DNA of 37,356 bases from an uncultured Clostridium sp. Its GTDB lineage: Bacteria; Bacillota; Clostridia; TANB77; CAG-508. Below the pieces are notes generated by a model, which saw only the letters and a program-made list of their open reading frames with translations, was not told the DNA's origin and did not search any database. Positions within the stretch are counted from its first letter, which is position 1, and each line of letters starts with the position of its first letter. The stretch is from NCBI GenBank assembly GCA_947575745.1, contig CANPOS010000020.1, forward strand, positions 1 through 37,356, read 5' to 3'. The translations under genes were made by a program, and so were the position numbers. Of this stretch, positions 15,400 to 24,438 are shown piece after piece.

Positions 15400-17028
15400 T
15401 TAATAAATACGCATCTTTGTATTTAGCTCATCTAAGTTAGTAATTCCATCTAATACTTTTTGAATTCCATCTACAATTAGTGGTCTATATCCTGATTTCA
15501 TAGCTTGTTCTTTTATTCTCAATGTAGATTCTCCTTGAGAAATTAATTCTCTCAACTTTTCATCTAATACTAATATTTCAAATATACCTATTCTTTCAAA
15601 GTATCCAACACCATTACACTTTTTACAGCCCACTGCATCATAAGTTTTCTTTCCTGTTAAATCAAATTTTACTCCATCTTTTTCTTCAATTGAGTGTATA
15701 AATTCTAATTCTTGTTCATTAAAGTCTCTTTCTCTTGCACAATTTTTACATAATCTTCTAACTAATCTTTGAGAAACTGTTGTTGCAACTGTACTTGCTA
15801 TATCATAATTAGAAACCCCCATCTTTCTAAGTCTTGTTATAACTTCAATTGCATCTATTGTGTGTATTGTTGATAATACATAATGTCCTGTTTGACCTGC
15901 TTGCATTGCTATTTCTGCTGTTTCTTTATCTCTTATTTCTCCAACTAATATTATATCTGGATCTTGTCTTAATACTGTTCTTAGTGAATCTATAAATGAT
16001 GTTTTTACATCAACTTCTATTTGATTTAATCCAGGAATTCTTATTTCAACTGGATCTTCAATTGTTGTTATATTTATTTCTGGCTTATTTAAAAGTTGAA
16101 CTATACTATATAGTGAAGTAGTTTTTCCTTCTCCAGTTGGAGCTGCCATTATTGTTATACTGTTTTTCTTATCAAAGCAATCTCTTAATAACTTCTCGTC
16201 ATTTGGAAAACCTAGCTCAAATATTTCTTTAACATTTGCATTTTTCTTTAATAATCTTAATACAAATTTTTCTCCATATACATTCTTTTGTGAAGATACA
16301 CGGATATTATAATCTGGATATAATACAATACGTCCATCTTGTGCTTCTTGTTTTTCTTGATGCATATTAGATATAGCTTTTAATCTACCTATTAATTGTT
16401 GTTGTTTATCTTTTGCAACTTCTGCTACATCAAATAATTGTCCATCTATTCTATAACGAATTCTTACTTTTCCCTCCATAGGTTCAAAGTGAATATCACT
16501 AGCTCTTTTTTCCATACCAGTTTTAATTATACTGTCAACCATTGCTGTAACATCTGTTCCTATTGAAATTTTATCTGTTACCTTTCCTGCCATGCTGTTT
16601 AAAACATTATCTATATTAGCTTTGAAGGTAATATATCTATCCATTACTAGTCCTCTATTAAGAAGTAGTAATCTTATTGTATCTATGGCTCTTCTATTTG
16701 CTGTATCTGCAAAGCATACTTTTGCCTTACCATCTTCTACATCAAATAATACTGCACTATTTTGTCTTAGCACATCAACAGAAATAAATTCATCCATCTT
16801 TATTTTGACATCACTTGGTACAATTTTCATAGTCTTTTCACCGAATATATCCCCTATTGCTGCTAGTAATTTATCTTCATCACAAAGTCCTAAATCATGA
16901 ATTATGTCTCCAAGTCTTTCTTTTGAATGCTTCTTTTGGAATTCAAGTGCTGTTTCTATCTGTTGCTCACCTATAACTCCTCTTTTTACTAATTCAATTC
17001 CTATTGGTTGTCTTCTTTTTACGTCCAT
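15400..17028 (-). CDS. pilB: Type IV pilus assembly ATPase PilB/GspE
   Basis: 542 aa. N-terminal MshEN-like domain (residues ~5-145, with IGIELVKRGVIGEQQIETAL), then the ATPase: Walker A APTGEGKTTSL at ~296-306, Asp box TTIEDPVE, Walker B ILVGEIRDKETAE at ~360-372, His box GHYVLSTIHT, and a tetracysteine zinc site (CKNC ... CKKC) at ~435-475. Powers pilin polymerisation at the inner face of the membrane. AGGAGG region before the start. Walker A has A and E in place of the usual G and S. Confidence 0.95.
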   Translation of the reverse strand: MDVKRRQPIGIELVKRGVIGEQQIETALEFQKKHSKERLGDIIHDLGLCDEDKLLAAIGDIFGEKTMKIVPSDVKIKMDEFISVDVLRQNSAVLFDVEDGKAKVCFADTANRRAIDTIRLLLLNRGLVMDRYITFKANIDNVLNSMAGKVTDKISIGTDVTAMVDSIIKTGMEKRASDIHFEPMEGKVRIRYRIDGQLFDVAEVAKDKQQQLIGRLKAISNMHQEKQEAQDGRIVLYPDYNIRVSSQKNVYGEKFVLRLLKKNANVKEIFELGFPNDEKLLRDCFDKKNSITIMAAPTGEGKTTSLYSIVQLLNKPEINITTIEDPVEIRIPGLNQIEVDVKTSFIDSLRTVLRQDPDIILVGEIRDKETAEIAMQAGQTGHYVLSTIHTIDAIEVITRLRKMGVSNYDIASTVATTVSQRLVRRLCKNCARERDFNEQELEFIHSIEEKDGVKFDLTGKKTYDAVGCKKCNGVGYFERIGIFEILVLDEKLRELISQGESTLRIKEQAMKSGYRPLIVDGIQKVLDGITNLDELNTKMRIY

Positions 17029-17053
17029 TAAATTTTCCTCCTATCTTTAGTTT

Positions 17054-17560
17054 CTAATCTGAAATTTCTGGTGTTTTTTCGATATCGTTATTGACATTTT
17101 CTAATTTATATGTTGTGCTCCTTTGGTATTCACCAATTATTACCTCTAATTTTATAGTATTTTCCTCAGTATCTGTTGTAAATACCGCATCTTTTACATT
17201 ATCACAGATTTTAACCTTATTTCTATATAAGCCATCATTTTGCATTGAGTATTCAATTCTTTCTGTTTCATTTCCTTCTACTGTAACATCTCCGCTACTT
17301 ACTCCTTCTCCAGGCTTGTCATATGCAATAATTACATGTTTTCTTGCTGAAGATTCTATTCTTGCATTTTTTCTTTTTATATCTGTTAAAAAATACATAT
17401 TGAACTTTGAATAAGCTACTGCACTTTCTGATTCTTTATCAAATTCATTCATGTTTGAATAAAAAGATGCTGTTATACTAGATATTCCAGCAAGTATAAA
17501 TGTCATTAAAAGGACATATATTATTAGCGTTATTAATGTTATACCTTGCTCTTTTTTCAT
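17054..17560 (-). CDS. Pseudopilin / minor pilin (prepilin-like protein)
   Basis: 168 aa. N-terminus MKKEQGITLITLIIYVLLMTF is a class III-like prepilin signal: short basic leader, Gly before the cleavage point, then one long hydrophobic helix. The rest is soluble and extracytoplasmic, with no clear homology I can name. No Glu at mature position 5. In the pilus operon between pilB and another pseudopilin; likely part of the pilus tip or priming complex (inference). Confidence 0.8.
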   Translation of the reverse strand: MKKEQGITLITLIIYVLLMTFILAGISSITASFYSNMNEFDKESESAVAYSKFNMYFLTDIKRKNARIESSARKHVIIAYDKPGEGVSSGDVTVEGNETERIEYSMQNDGLYRNKVKICDNVKDAVFTTDTEENTIKLEVIIGEYQRSTTYKLENVNNDIEKTPEISD

Positions 17561-17584
17561 TTATTTTCCTCCTGCTCCTATATT

Positions 17585-18040
17585 TTAGGCTGTTTTTTCT
17601 TGTGCTTTTACTCTTTGAAGCTCTAAAGTTTCTGTTTTCTTTTTTGATACAGGATAAGTGATTTTTAAAGTAATTATTTTAACTACTCCGTCATTTCTAT
17701 AATCTTCTATTTCTACTCTTATTTGATAGGTTCCAATTTTTCCAGTTATTATATCTATTCCATTTACTGTTGACGTGTTTTCACAAACGAAGTTCTGTAA
17801 AGAACTTATTTCAAGTAAATCACTTGAGGCTCTTACTTCGTTAATATTTACTTCTCCAATATGTTCAAATATATCAACAGCATAATTTAATGCAACCGCT
17901 GTTCTTTTTGCTTCCATTGAAGATGAGTATACACTACTTGAAATAGATGTCATTATTACTACAAAAATTATTATAACTATCATAGCAATACTTAAATCTA
18001 CTGTTGTAAAACCTTCTTTTCCTTTTAAATTTATTTTCAT
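17585..18040 (-). CDS. Pseudopilin / minor pilin (prepilin-like protein)
   Basis: 151 aa from the ATG at 18040, which overlaps the pilD stop (TAATG); the upstream TTG start is less likely. The leader MKINLKGKEG precedes FTTVDLSIAMIVIIIF, with an acidic residue (Asp) at mature position 5, as in classical pilins. Soluble beta-rich C-terminus follows. Probably a minor pilin processed by the neighbouring peptidase. Confidence 0.8.
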   Translation of the reverse strand: MKINLKGKEGFTTVDLSIAMIVIIIFVVIMTSISSSVYSSSMEAKRTAVALNYAVDIFEHIGEVNINEVRASSDLLEISSLQNFVCENTSTVNGIDIITGKIGTYQIRVEIEDYRNDGVVKIITLKITYPVSKKKTETLELQRVKAQEKTA

Positions 18041-18858
18041 TACATCACCCAATTGCTTAAGAAATTACTAATTAATATTAATAAGATATTTGATACTGAT
18101 AAGTAAAATCCTACTGGTACTTTCAAATTATCTTTATCTGTGTGTATTACAGCTTTCTTTTTGGCTCTTTCTCTTATTACATTAATAATAAATGCTATTG
18201 CAATTAATAATAAAGTCATTATTATTGTTGCATAAGTTACTTGAGCACCTGTTAATATAAGCATATATAATACTAACATTGCAACCTTTATTGGATAGCC
18301 TTCAATTAGTTTTTTTCTTAAATATAATGTGTCTATTCCTAATAAAATTATTGTTAGTATAAGATATATGATATATGTATATATAGCTTGGTTATTTTGT
18401 ATACATACATATGTCATATATGTAAAAGAAACCACCATGCCAAATATAAGTAATGCTTTTTGGATTTGTATCTTCTCCTTGTCAATACCTGCAATAATAA
18501 AAAGTGATGCAATATAAAGAATGAAAAATAAAAACTCTATTATCATACTAGTATTTAAATTAAGCACTTCTAGCTTAAGCGAAAGTGCAAATAGTAAAAA
18601 TACAGTTCCTGATAATATTTCTAACAATAAATATCTTATTCTTATCTTTTGTCCACAATATGCGCATTTTCCACCTAAAGCTATATAACTTACAATTGGT
18701 ATTAAATCTTTAAAGTGTAATTTTGATTTACAGTTTGGGCAAAAAGAGTGCTTATAAAGAATATCTTCTCCTAATGGAATTCTATATACAGCTAATGTAA
18801 AGAAACTCCCAAATAAAGTTCCACATATAAATATAAGTGCATATAGTATGATTTCCAT
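18040..18858 (-). CDS. pilD: Prepilin peptidase PilD-like (A24 family), second Asp motif not evident
   Basis: 272 aa from the ATG at 18858 behind AGAGGTGA; a longer start runs into a hairpin. Multi-pass membrane protein. The N-terminal domain has GTLFGSFFTLAVYRIP and the zinc tetracysteine CPNC ... CAYC of methylating prepilin peptidases. The first aspartate may be that in IIAGIDKEKIQIQ. The second A24 motif, normally GxGDxK, aligns with EGYPIK, with no Asp at the expected place; the nearest is in LLGIDTLYLRKK ~10 residues earlier. It may therefore have a shifted active site or be impaired. Confidence 0.83.
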   Translation of the reverse strand: MEIILYALIFICGTLFGSFFTLAVYRIPLGEDILYKHSFCPNCKSKLHFKDLIPIVSYIALGGKCAYCGQKIRIRYLLLEILSGTVFLLFALSLKLEVLNLNTSMIIEFLFFILYIASLFIIAGIDKEKIQIQKALLIFGMVVSFTYMTYVCIQNNQAIYTYIIYLILTIILLGIDTLYLRKKLIEGYPIKVAMLVLYMLILTGAQVTYATIIMTLLLIAIAFIINVIRERAKKKAVIHTDKDNLKVPVGFYLSVSNILLILISNFLSNWVM

Positions 18859-18897
18859 TGATTTCACCTCTTTTTGTCTTCTGTTTTTTAAAATATT

Positions 18898-18927
18898 AGG
18901 CATATACATGTAAAAATGTATATGCCT
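18898..18927. terminator. Hairpin between the major pilin gene and pilD
   Basis: AGGCATATACAT (18898-18909), loop GTAAAA, ATGTATATGCCT (18916-18927): a perfect 12-bp stem with weak T tract on the minus strand. It probably causes partial termination or stabilises the upstream mRNA, so that the pilin is made in excess over the machinery downstream. Confidence 0.6.
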
Positions 18928-18990
18928 CAGTTGTACTTTTGATCAATTTTCAACATGATCTATTTTCACAATTATTTGCAATAACACTCA

Positions 18991-19251
18991 CTATTGTGTT
19001 ACATTACCAGCTGCGCCTGAGCTAAATATTGAGCTTAATGCTGATACTGCACTATCTAGTAAGCTTTCTGTTCCTTTGATAACTTGATTTTCTTTTATTC
19101 CTTCTGTTGCATAATTCATTGTTCCATTTATAGCATAGTTAACAATTCTTGATTGATAAACAGCAGCTATTGAAACAGCAGCTAAGATAACTAGAACGAT
19201 AATTGTGATAATTAAAGCTACTAAAGTTATACCTTTTTCTGTCTTAAACAT
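18991..19251 (-). CDS. Major pilin-like protein
   Basis: 86 aa. N-terminus MFKTEKGITLVALIITIIVL: Gly before the cut, then the clostridial ITLVALI-type helix; no Glu5. The short C-terminal part is small and Ala/Ser-rich, so it would form a thin pilin. AGGAGGAGAG ribosome site. Flanked by its own hairpin downstream, which suits a high-level product. Calling it the major subunit is an inference from position and that hairpin. Confidence 0.75.
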   Translation of the reverse strand: MFKTEKGITLVALIITIIVLVILAAVSIAAVYQSRIVNYAINGTMNYATEGIKENQVIKGTESLLDSAVSALSSIFSSGAAGNVTQ

Positions 19252-19312
19252 AAAAAACTCTCCTCCTTATAAGATTTTGTATATATTTATATTTTAATAA
19301 ATATAACCAAGA

Positions 19313-19717
19313 TTATTTTGTTCCAGTGTTTTTATAAAAGTTATTTCCATTTGAACTATTAGAATTAACGTTTGCATTTAAAGAATTTGTATTATTAACA
19401 CTGCCAACAGTATTTTCATCTGGAGTAGGTTCTTCATAAGTTGAAAATGGATTGGCTTTTCCCTTTTTATACTGATTAGTTTTTGCATAAGTGCTTAAAT
19501 CACTTTCTGTAATTTCATAAGTTGTTAATACTGTTTCTTCATTTGTTACCTGCTCGTTTAATTCTGCTTTTACACTTTCTGATGTTGCATAGGTGTCCAC
19601 ACTTGGAACAAGTTTGTTTGTTGGAATATAATCATAGAATAGCACTCCTAATGCTAGTACTATTGCAAGTAATAATAAAAGCACAATTATTATTTCTTTT
19701 ATTATCGATTTTATCAT
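19313..19717 (-). CDS. Small pilus assembly protein, PilP-like
   Basis: 134 aa: one N-terminal membrane segment (IVLLLLLAIVLALGVLFY), then a low-complexity Thr/Asn-rich region. The KGKANPFSTY motif recalls the (D/N)PF motif of short PilP-like partners of PilO. No beta domain of full PilP is present. The gene lies directly after pilO (13 bp) with AGGAGG before the ATG. Function as a PilO partner is inferred from order and topology. Confidence 0.55.
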   Translation of the reverse strand: MIKSIIKEIIIVLLLLLAIVLALGVLFYDYIPTNKLVPSVDTYATSESVKAELNEQVTNEETVLTTYEITESDLSTYAKTNQYKKGKANPFSTYEEPTPDENTVGSVNNTNSLNANVNSNSSNGNNFYKNTGTK

Positions 19718-19730
19718 TTGATATATCCTC

Positions 19731-20441
19731 CTATTGTATTATTGTTTGGCCATTATCATTTGTCTGTTGACCTGCATCTGTATTTACTGTGTTGCCATTA
19801 TCTTTTGTATTTGGTGTAGTAGTTGTTGTTGTATTATTTACAATGTTTCCATTTTCTGTTAAAGATTCTTTATCTATTGATATATTTCTTACTATAAATG
19901 TTGTTTGTAATGATTCATCTGAAAATGGTGCCATTGTAAATTCTTCTATTTTAAATCCTAACTTTGAATCATTTTCTATTGCATATATAAATTCTGAAAT
20001 ATCTAAATATTGTCCTGTTACAGTAAATGAAATGTTGTATAAATCTGCAACTGTTCCAGCAGATACATCTGCCTTCATTATAACATTATTTTTTGTTGCA
20101 TATAAACCAATTTTTGTCCATATAAAGCTTATTTCATATTTTTGCTGTTGATTTGCTGCTTGGATTTGATCTTCTGTACTATAATTTATAGTGTCTTGAT
20201 ATTTTTGTTTTGATTTTTTTAGTTTTGTTACGCTAGTTTCTAAATCTTTTTGTGCTGATACATATTTTGTTTTTATATTATTATCTAAATCAGCAATCCT
20301 TGTGTCTAAATCTCGATTATCATTTACTATTTTTTCAATAGCTGGTATTTCTATATTTGCGATTGTTACTCCTGAAGTAACAAGTATTCCAAATCCAGCA
20401 AGTAGAGCAATAATCAAAATAATAATTAATATTTTTCTCAT
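19731..20441 (-). CDS. pilO: Type IV pilus alignment protein PilO-like
   Basis: 236 aa. N-terminal membrane helix (ILIIILIIALLAGFGILVTSG), a coiled-coil segment at ~35-80, and a ferredoxin-like domain at ~90-190 with GQYLDISEFIYAIENDSKLG, the PilO hallmark. Thr/Asn-rich C-terminal tail. Its start overlaps the pilMN stop by 4 nt. PilO with PilN forms the periplasmic-side alignment complex around the assembly platform. Confidence 0.85.
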   Translation of the reverse strand: MRKILIIILIIALLAGFGILVTSGVTIANIEIPAIEKIVNDNRDLDTRIADLDNNIKTKYVSAQKDLETSVTKLKKSKQKYQDTINYSTEDQIQAANQQQKYEISFIWTKIGLYATKNNVIMKADVSAGTVADLYNISFTVTGQYLDISEFIYAIENDSKLGFKIEEFTMAPFSDESLQTTFIVRNISIDKESLTENGNIVNNTTTTTTPNTKDNGNTVNTDAGQQTNDNGQTIIQ

Positions 20442-22063
20442 GGCAATTCTCCTTCTATTGTAACTGTAACAACTTCATTTTGTTTTTGTCCTTTATCATT
20501 TCTAACATTTACTAAGATTCCATCTTGTTTTAATTTTGCTACAAAGATACCTAATTGTTCATATTTGTCTGATTGTGCTACTATTGTTACTTTTGTTCCT
20601 GAATTTGTAATTGAAGTTAATTGTACATTTATTGGTATTACATACATTACTTTATTTAATAATGTAGGAACTGAGAATTTCAATCTTTTTGCTTCTGATT
20701 CTGAGTTACTTCTCTCTTCCAGACTTGCAACAAGCTTATCATAGTCATTAGCTTTTTGATCTACTTTTGTTTTGTCAGCATTTACTGCAACTATTTGAGT
20801 TTGAAGTTTAGCATTTGCTGTTTCTGTCTCGCTTACTTTATTTTTTATTTGACTAGACAATATACCAGAAAATGTACCATATATTATAATTAATAATAAT
20901 AGTCCAGTTACTCCTCTTATTAAGTCTTTTTCCATCCTTGATAATGTGTCTTTAAAATCGTTTTTCAAATCTACTTTTCCAAATAAAGGATTTCCTGATT
21001 TTGAAGAACCTACTTCAACATTTAACCACTCTGGTAGTTTATCTGATATTGATTCTTTCTTGAAGTTAATTCCGCCTAGTCCTTCTCCTAATCCTTGAAG
21101 TGCTAGAGCTATTGCTGAGTTTACTTCAATATAATCTTTTATATTAATTTCTGTTCCTAGTGTTCTTAAGAAATATGGTCTTAAAATCTCACATTTAACA
21201 TCTTCAAGATATTCTTGGAAATAGATATCAATATTGTTTATTACAGATGCTGTTCCTGTTATATATATTTTATCAATTTTATTTAGACTGTCATTTAATA
21301 TCTTCTTTACTTGTCCTACTATATTATATAATGTAGGCATTATATCGTCTAGATAAACATTCTCTTCATATTGAAGCTCTTTTCCTTCTGTTGTATATAT
21401 TGTTGAATTTTTGCATATTTCATAAGCCTTCGAATATGAATTTTCTTTCTTATCTATTTTATCAAGTATATCTTTTGTTCCCTCATCTATTGTTATTACA
21501 TCATATATACTATGATTTATTATTGTAGTAACTGTTGTTTTATCTTCAATATTAACTATTGCAATATTTTCTGGATCACTTGCCTTATCAACAGCTAAAA
21601 GGTTAGAAATGTCAAGAGCTATTGGTGATATACTAGTTAGTTTGTACTTTTCTAGTAATTCACTTCTTCTTACTATTTCGCCTTTGTTAATTGCTATATG
21701 AATTGCCTTTACCTTCTCTTTATCTTCTAAATCATTTACAAGTACATATCTTGTTTCGAATACATCTACATTTAATTCTTTTTCATAGCAAAGTGATTCA
21801 AATTCCGTGTTAATATAACTATGTCTATCCTTTTTAGTTAAAAGATTAAATACATGGAAATAATTGTACATTTCATTAGCGCTATTGATGCTTATTGGTG
21901 TTTTATAACTATATGTTTCTGATATAACCTGTTCAATAGCTTCTGCTAATCTATCATAGAATTTAATTCCAAATGAATCAATCTTAATAATATCATTATC
22001 CTTTGACACTTTTGCATATTTAATTATATTTTCTTCAATATATAATCCTAAGCAGCTTGCCAT
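20438..22063 (-). CDS. PilM-PilN fusion protein of the pilus alignment complex
   Basis: 541 aa from the ATG at 22063 behind AAAGGAGAAGAAA; an in-frame start 120 bp upstream adds only a basic stretch. Residues ~1-345 are an actin-like PilM (CLGLYIEENIIKYAKVS; PIALDISNLL; IYITGTASVINNIDIYF; IEVNSAIALALQGLGEG). Residues ~385-541 are PilN-like: one membrane helix (GVTGLLLLIIIYGTFSGIL), a coiled coil and a ferredoxin-like domain (MYVIPINVQLTSITNSG). In most species PilM and PilN are separate proteins that bind each other, so the fusion fixes their stoichiometry. First gene of the operon. Confidence 0.85.
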   Translation of the reverse strand: MASCLGLYIEENIIKYAKVSKDNDIIKIDSFGIKFYDRLAEAIEQVISETYSYKTPISINSANEMYNYFHVFNLLTKKDRHSYINTEFESLCYEKELNVDVFETRYVLVNDLEDKEKVKAIHIAINKGEIVRRSELLEKYKLTSISPIALDISNLLAVDKASDPENIAIVNIEDKTTVTTIINHSIYDVITIDEGTKDILDKIDKKENSYSKAYEICKNSTIYTTEGKELQYEENVYLDDIMPTLYNIVGQVKKILNDSLNKIDKIYITGTASVINNIDIYFQEYLEDVKCEILRPYFLRTLGTEINIKDYIEVNSAIALALQGLGEGLGGINFKKESISDKLPEWLNVEVGSSKSGNPLFGKVDLKNDFKDTLSRMEKDLIRGVTGLLLLIIIYGTFSGILSSQIKNKVSETETANAKLQTQIVAVNADKTKVDQKANDYDKLVASLEERSNSESEAKRLKFSVPTLLNKVMYVIPINVQLTSITNSGTKVTIVAQSDKYEQLGIFVAKLKQDGILVNVRNDKGQKQNEVVTVTIEGELP

Positions 22064-22224
22064 TTTCTTCTCCTTTGTATTTTTTAATTTTAAATTTTGT
22101 TTTGATTTTAACTTTGTATATTTTTTTATTATATTTGACAATTTAAATTTTTTAATACTTGTAATTTTTTTAGTAATTAGCAAATTTTATATTTAAAATT
22201 TATTTTACGCTATTTCATGTATAT

Positions 22225-22300
22225 ATTTAATATTTTTTTGGGTAAAATGTCAATAACTATTACATAATTGTAATACAATTGTAACATATATGTAATATTA
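22225..22300 (-). promoter_or_regulatory. Probable promoter and operator-like repeats ahead of the pilus operon
   Basis: On the minus strand TTGACA (22253-22248), 17-bp spacer, TTAAAT (22230-22225). Just upstream, 22262-22297 holds alternating ATTGTAA / TTACAAT motifs (TTACATAATTGTAA, ACAATTGTAAC), suggesting a binding site for a dimeric regulator. Moderate support only. Confidence 0.45.
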
Positions 22301-22323
22301 AATCAAAGTTTACATTTTCAATG

Positions 22324-22372
22324 AAAACGGAGTTTTTAACAACATAAAAAATATTGTTAAAAACTCCGTTTT
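22324..22372 (-). terminator. Strong hairpin after topA
   Basis: AAAACGGAGTTTTTAACAA (22324-22342) and its perfect 19-bp complement (22354-22372), 11-nt A/T loop. Probably terminates the topA transcript, 15 bp after its stop. Confidence 0.75.
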
Positions 22373-22387
22373 GCATTAATAGTTTTT

Positions 22388-24371
22388 TTATTTCTTCTCA
22401 TTATCTTTTTTAGGCTTGTTCCATGAAATATAATCACAGTTCTTATCTGGATTATTTTCACATATATAAAATTTTCTTCCCTTTTTACTTTTTCTTACTT
22501 GTATTTTTCCTCCGCATTTTGGGCAAGGTTCATCTATTGTTTCAATTAATGGTTTTGCATTTTTACATTCTGGATATCCAGGACATGCTAAAAACTTTCC
22601 ATATCGTCCGTATTTTATAACCATCATTCTGCCACATTTTTCACATTGTACATCTGATACTTCTTCTTGTAATTCTACATGTTCTAGTTCTTCTTGTGCT
22701 TTTTTTAACTCTTGTTCAAATGGTTTATAGAAGGTTCTTAAAATATTCTTCCACTCTTTTTTTCCTTCTGCAATGCCATCAAATTCTTCTTCTATTTCAG
22801 CTGTAAAGTCTACATTAACAATATCACTAAAGCTATTTATTAATAAGTCATTTACAACTTTTCCAAGTTCTGTTGGAACTAATTGTTTTTGTTCTTTTTC
22901 TATATATCTTCTTTCAAGTATTGTTGTTATTGTAGGTGAATAAGTACTTGGCCTTCCTATTCCATTTTCCTCTAATGTTTTTACTAAACTTGCCTCTGTA
23001 TATCGTGGTGGTGGCTCTGTAAAACTTTGCTTAGGTTCTATTTTTTCTTTTTTTGCTTCTTCTCCTACTTCTAATAGTGGTAGTTCTTTTCCACTTTCAG
23101 CATCTTTTTCTTCTACATAAAGACTCATAAATCCTTTGAATTTTAACTTTTGTCCATTTGACTTAAAATTATATTCTCCTGCATCAATATCCATAGATAT
23201 TGTATCATATATTGCATTTGCCATTTGACTTGATATAAATCTATTGTATATTAATTTATACAATTTATACTGATCATTTGTAAGACTTGATTTTATGCTA
23301 TCAGGTGTAAGCTCAACATAACTTGGTCTTATTGCTTCGTGTGCATCTTGTGAATCTTGTTTTGTTTTATAATATCTATTTTCATAGTATTCTTTTCCAT
23401 AAGCCTCTTCTATGTGTTTTTTGGCAGCATTTCTTGCAACTTCTGATATTCTTGTTGAATCTGTTCTCATATATGTTATAAGTCCGAGTATGTCCTCTTT
23501 CTTCTATCTTTACACCTTCATAAAGTCCTTGTGCAACAGACATTGTCTTTTTTAATGTAAAGCCTAACTTTCTTGAAGCTTCTTGCTGCATTGTACTTGT
23601 TGTAAATGGTGGTGCTGGACTTCTTTTCTTTTCACTTTTTTTTATATTTTTTACTATAAATTTTTCTTTTTCTATTACATTCAAAATTTCTTTTACTTGT
23701 TCTTCATTTTTTAGTTCTAATTTTTTCCCATTTTTGCCACCAAATTTTGCTTCAAATTCTTTTTTTGTTTTTAAATCCAAAAGTTTTGCATATATATTCC
23801 AATACTCTTCTGGAATAAATTTTTCTATTTCTTCTTCTCTTTCAACTATTAATCTAACAGCAACAGATTGCACTCTTCCTGCTGAAAGTCCTTTTCTTAC
23901 TTTTTTCCATAATAATGGACTTATCTGGTAACCAACTATTCTATCTAGAACTCTTCTTGCTTGTTGTGCATCAATTAAATTTTTATCTAATTTTCTTGGG
24001 CTCTTCATTGCCTCTTGTACTGCACCTTTTGTTATTTCATTAAATGTAACTCTATTCTCTTTTCCTTCATCTACCTCAAGAATATGTGCTAAATGCCATG
24101 CAATCGCTTCTCCTTCACGATCAGGGTCAGTTGCGAGATACACTTTTTTTGCTTTTGCTGCTTCTTTTTTTAATGTTTTTATTAAATCTCCCTTTCCTCT
24201 AATATTTATATATTCAGGTTCAAAGTCGTTTTCTATATTTACTCCAAGTTTTGATTTTGGTAAATCTCTTATATGTCCCATTGATGCAACAACTTTTGTA
24301 CTACCTCCTAGGAACTTTTTTATTGTGTTTGCCTTTGCTGGTGATTCCACTATTATCAATTTATCTGCCAC
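22388..24371 (-). CDS. topA: DNA topoisomerase I, +1 shift at CGGA
   Basis: GTG start at 24371 behind GGAGGTAATCTA. Frame 1 (295 residues) has the Toprim domain ([33 protein letters not shown]) and GLYEG...EERGHT. Frame 2, to 22388, starts with [13 protein letters not shown], which contains the catalytic tyrosine, and ends in two zinc ribbons (CEKCGRMM..., CPKCGGK...). Decoding CGGA (23483-23486) as one glycine joins them as GHTGLITYMR, the family consensus, giving a 660-aa enzyme of normal length. The zero-frame product stops soon after and lacks the catalytic Tyr. topA is essential in most bacteria, so shifting must occur if the sequence is right. Confidence 0.92.
23483..23486 (-). other. 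CGGA +1 frameshift site in topA
   Basis: Zero frame CAT ACT CGG ACT; shifted CAT ACT C GGA CTT ATA ACA = HTGLIT. Codon 296, four residues before the active-site tyrosine. Confidence 0.9.
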
Positions 24372-24438
24372 TAGATTACCTCCATTTCTTCTTGCTATTT
24401 TACATTAATTATTTATATAAGTCAATGATTTTTAAAAT

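Noticed and set aside
22225..22300. CRISPR-like repeats in the TTACAAT/ATTGTAA stretch
   Set aside because: The repeats are only ~7 bp, overlapping and without spacers; no cas genes are present.
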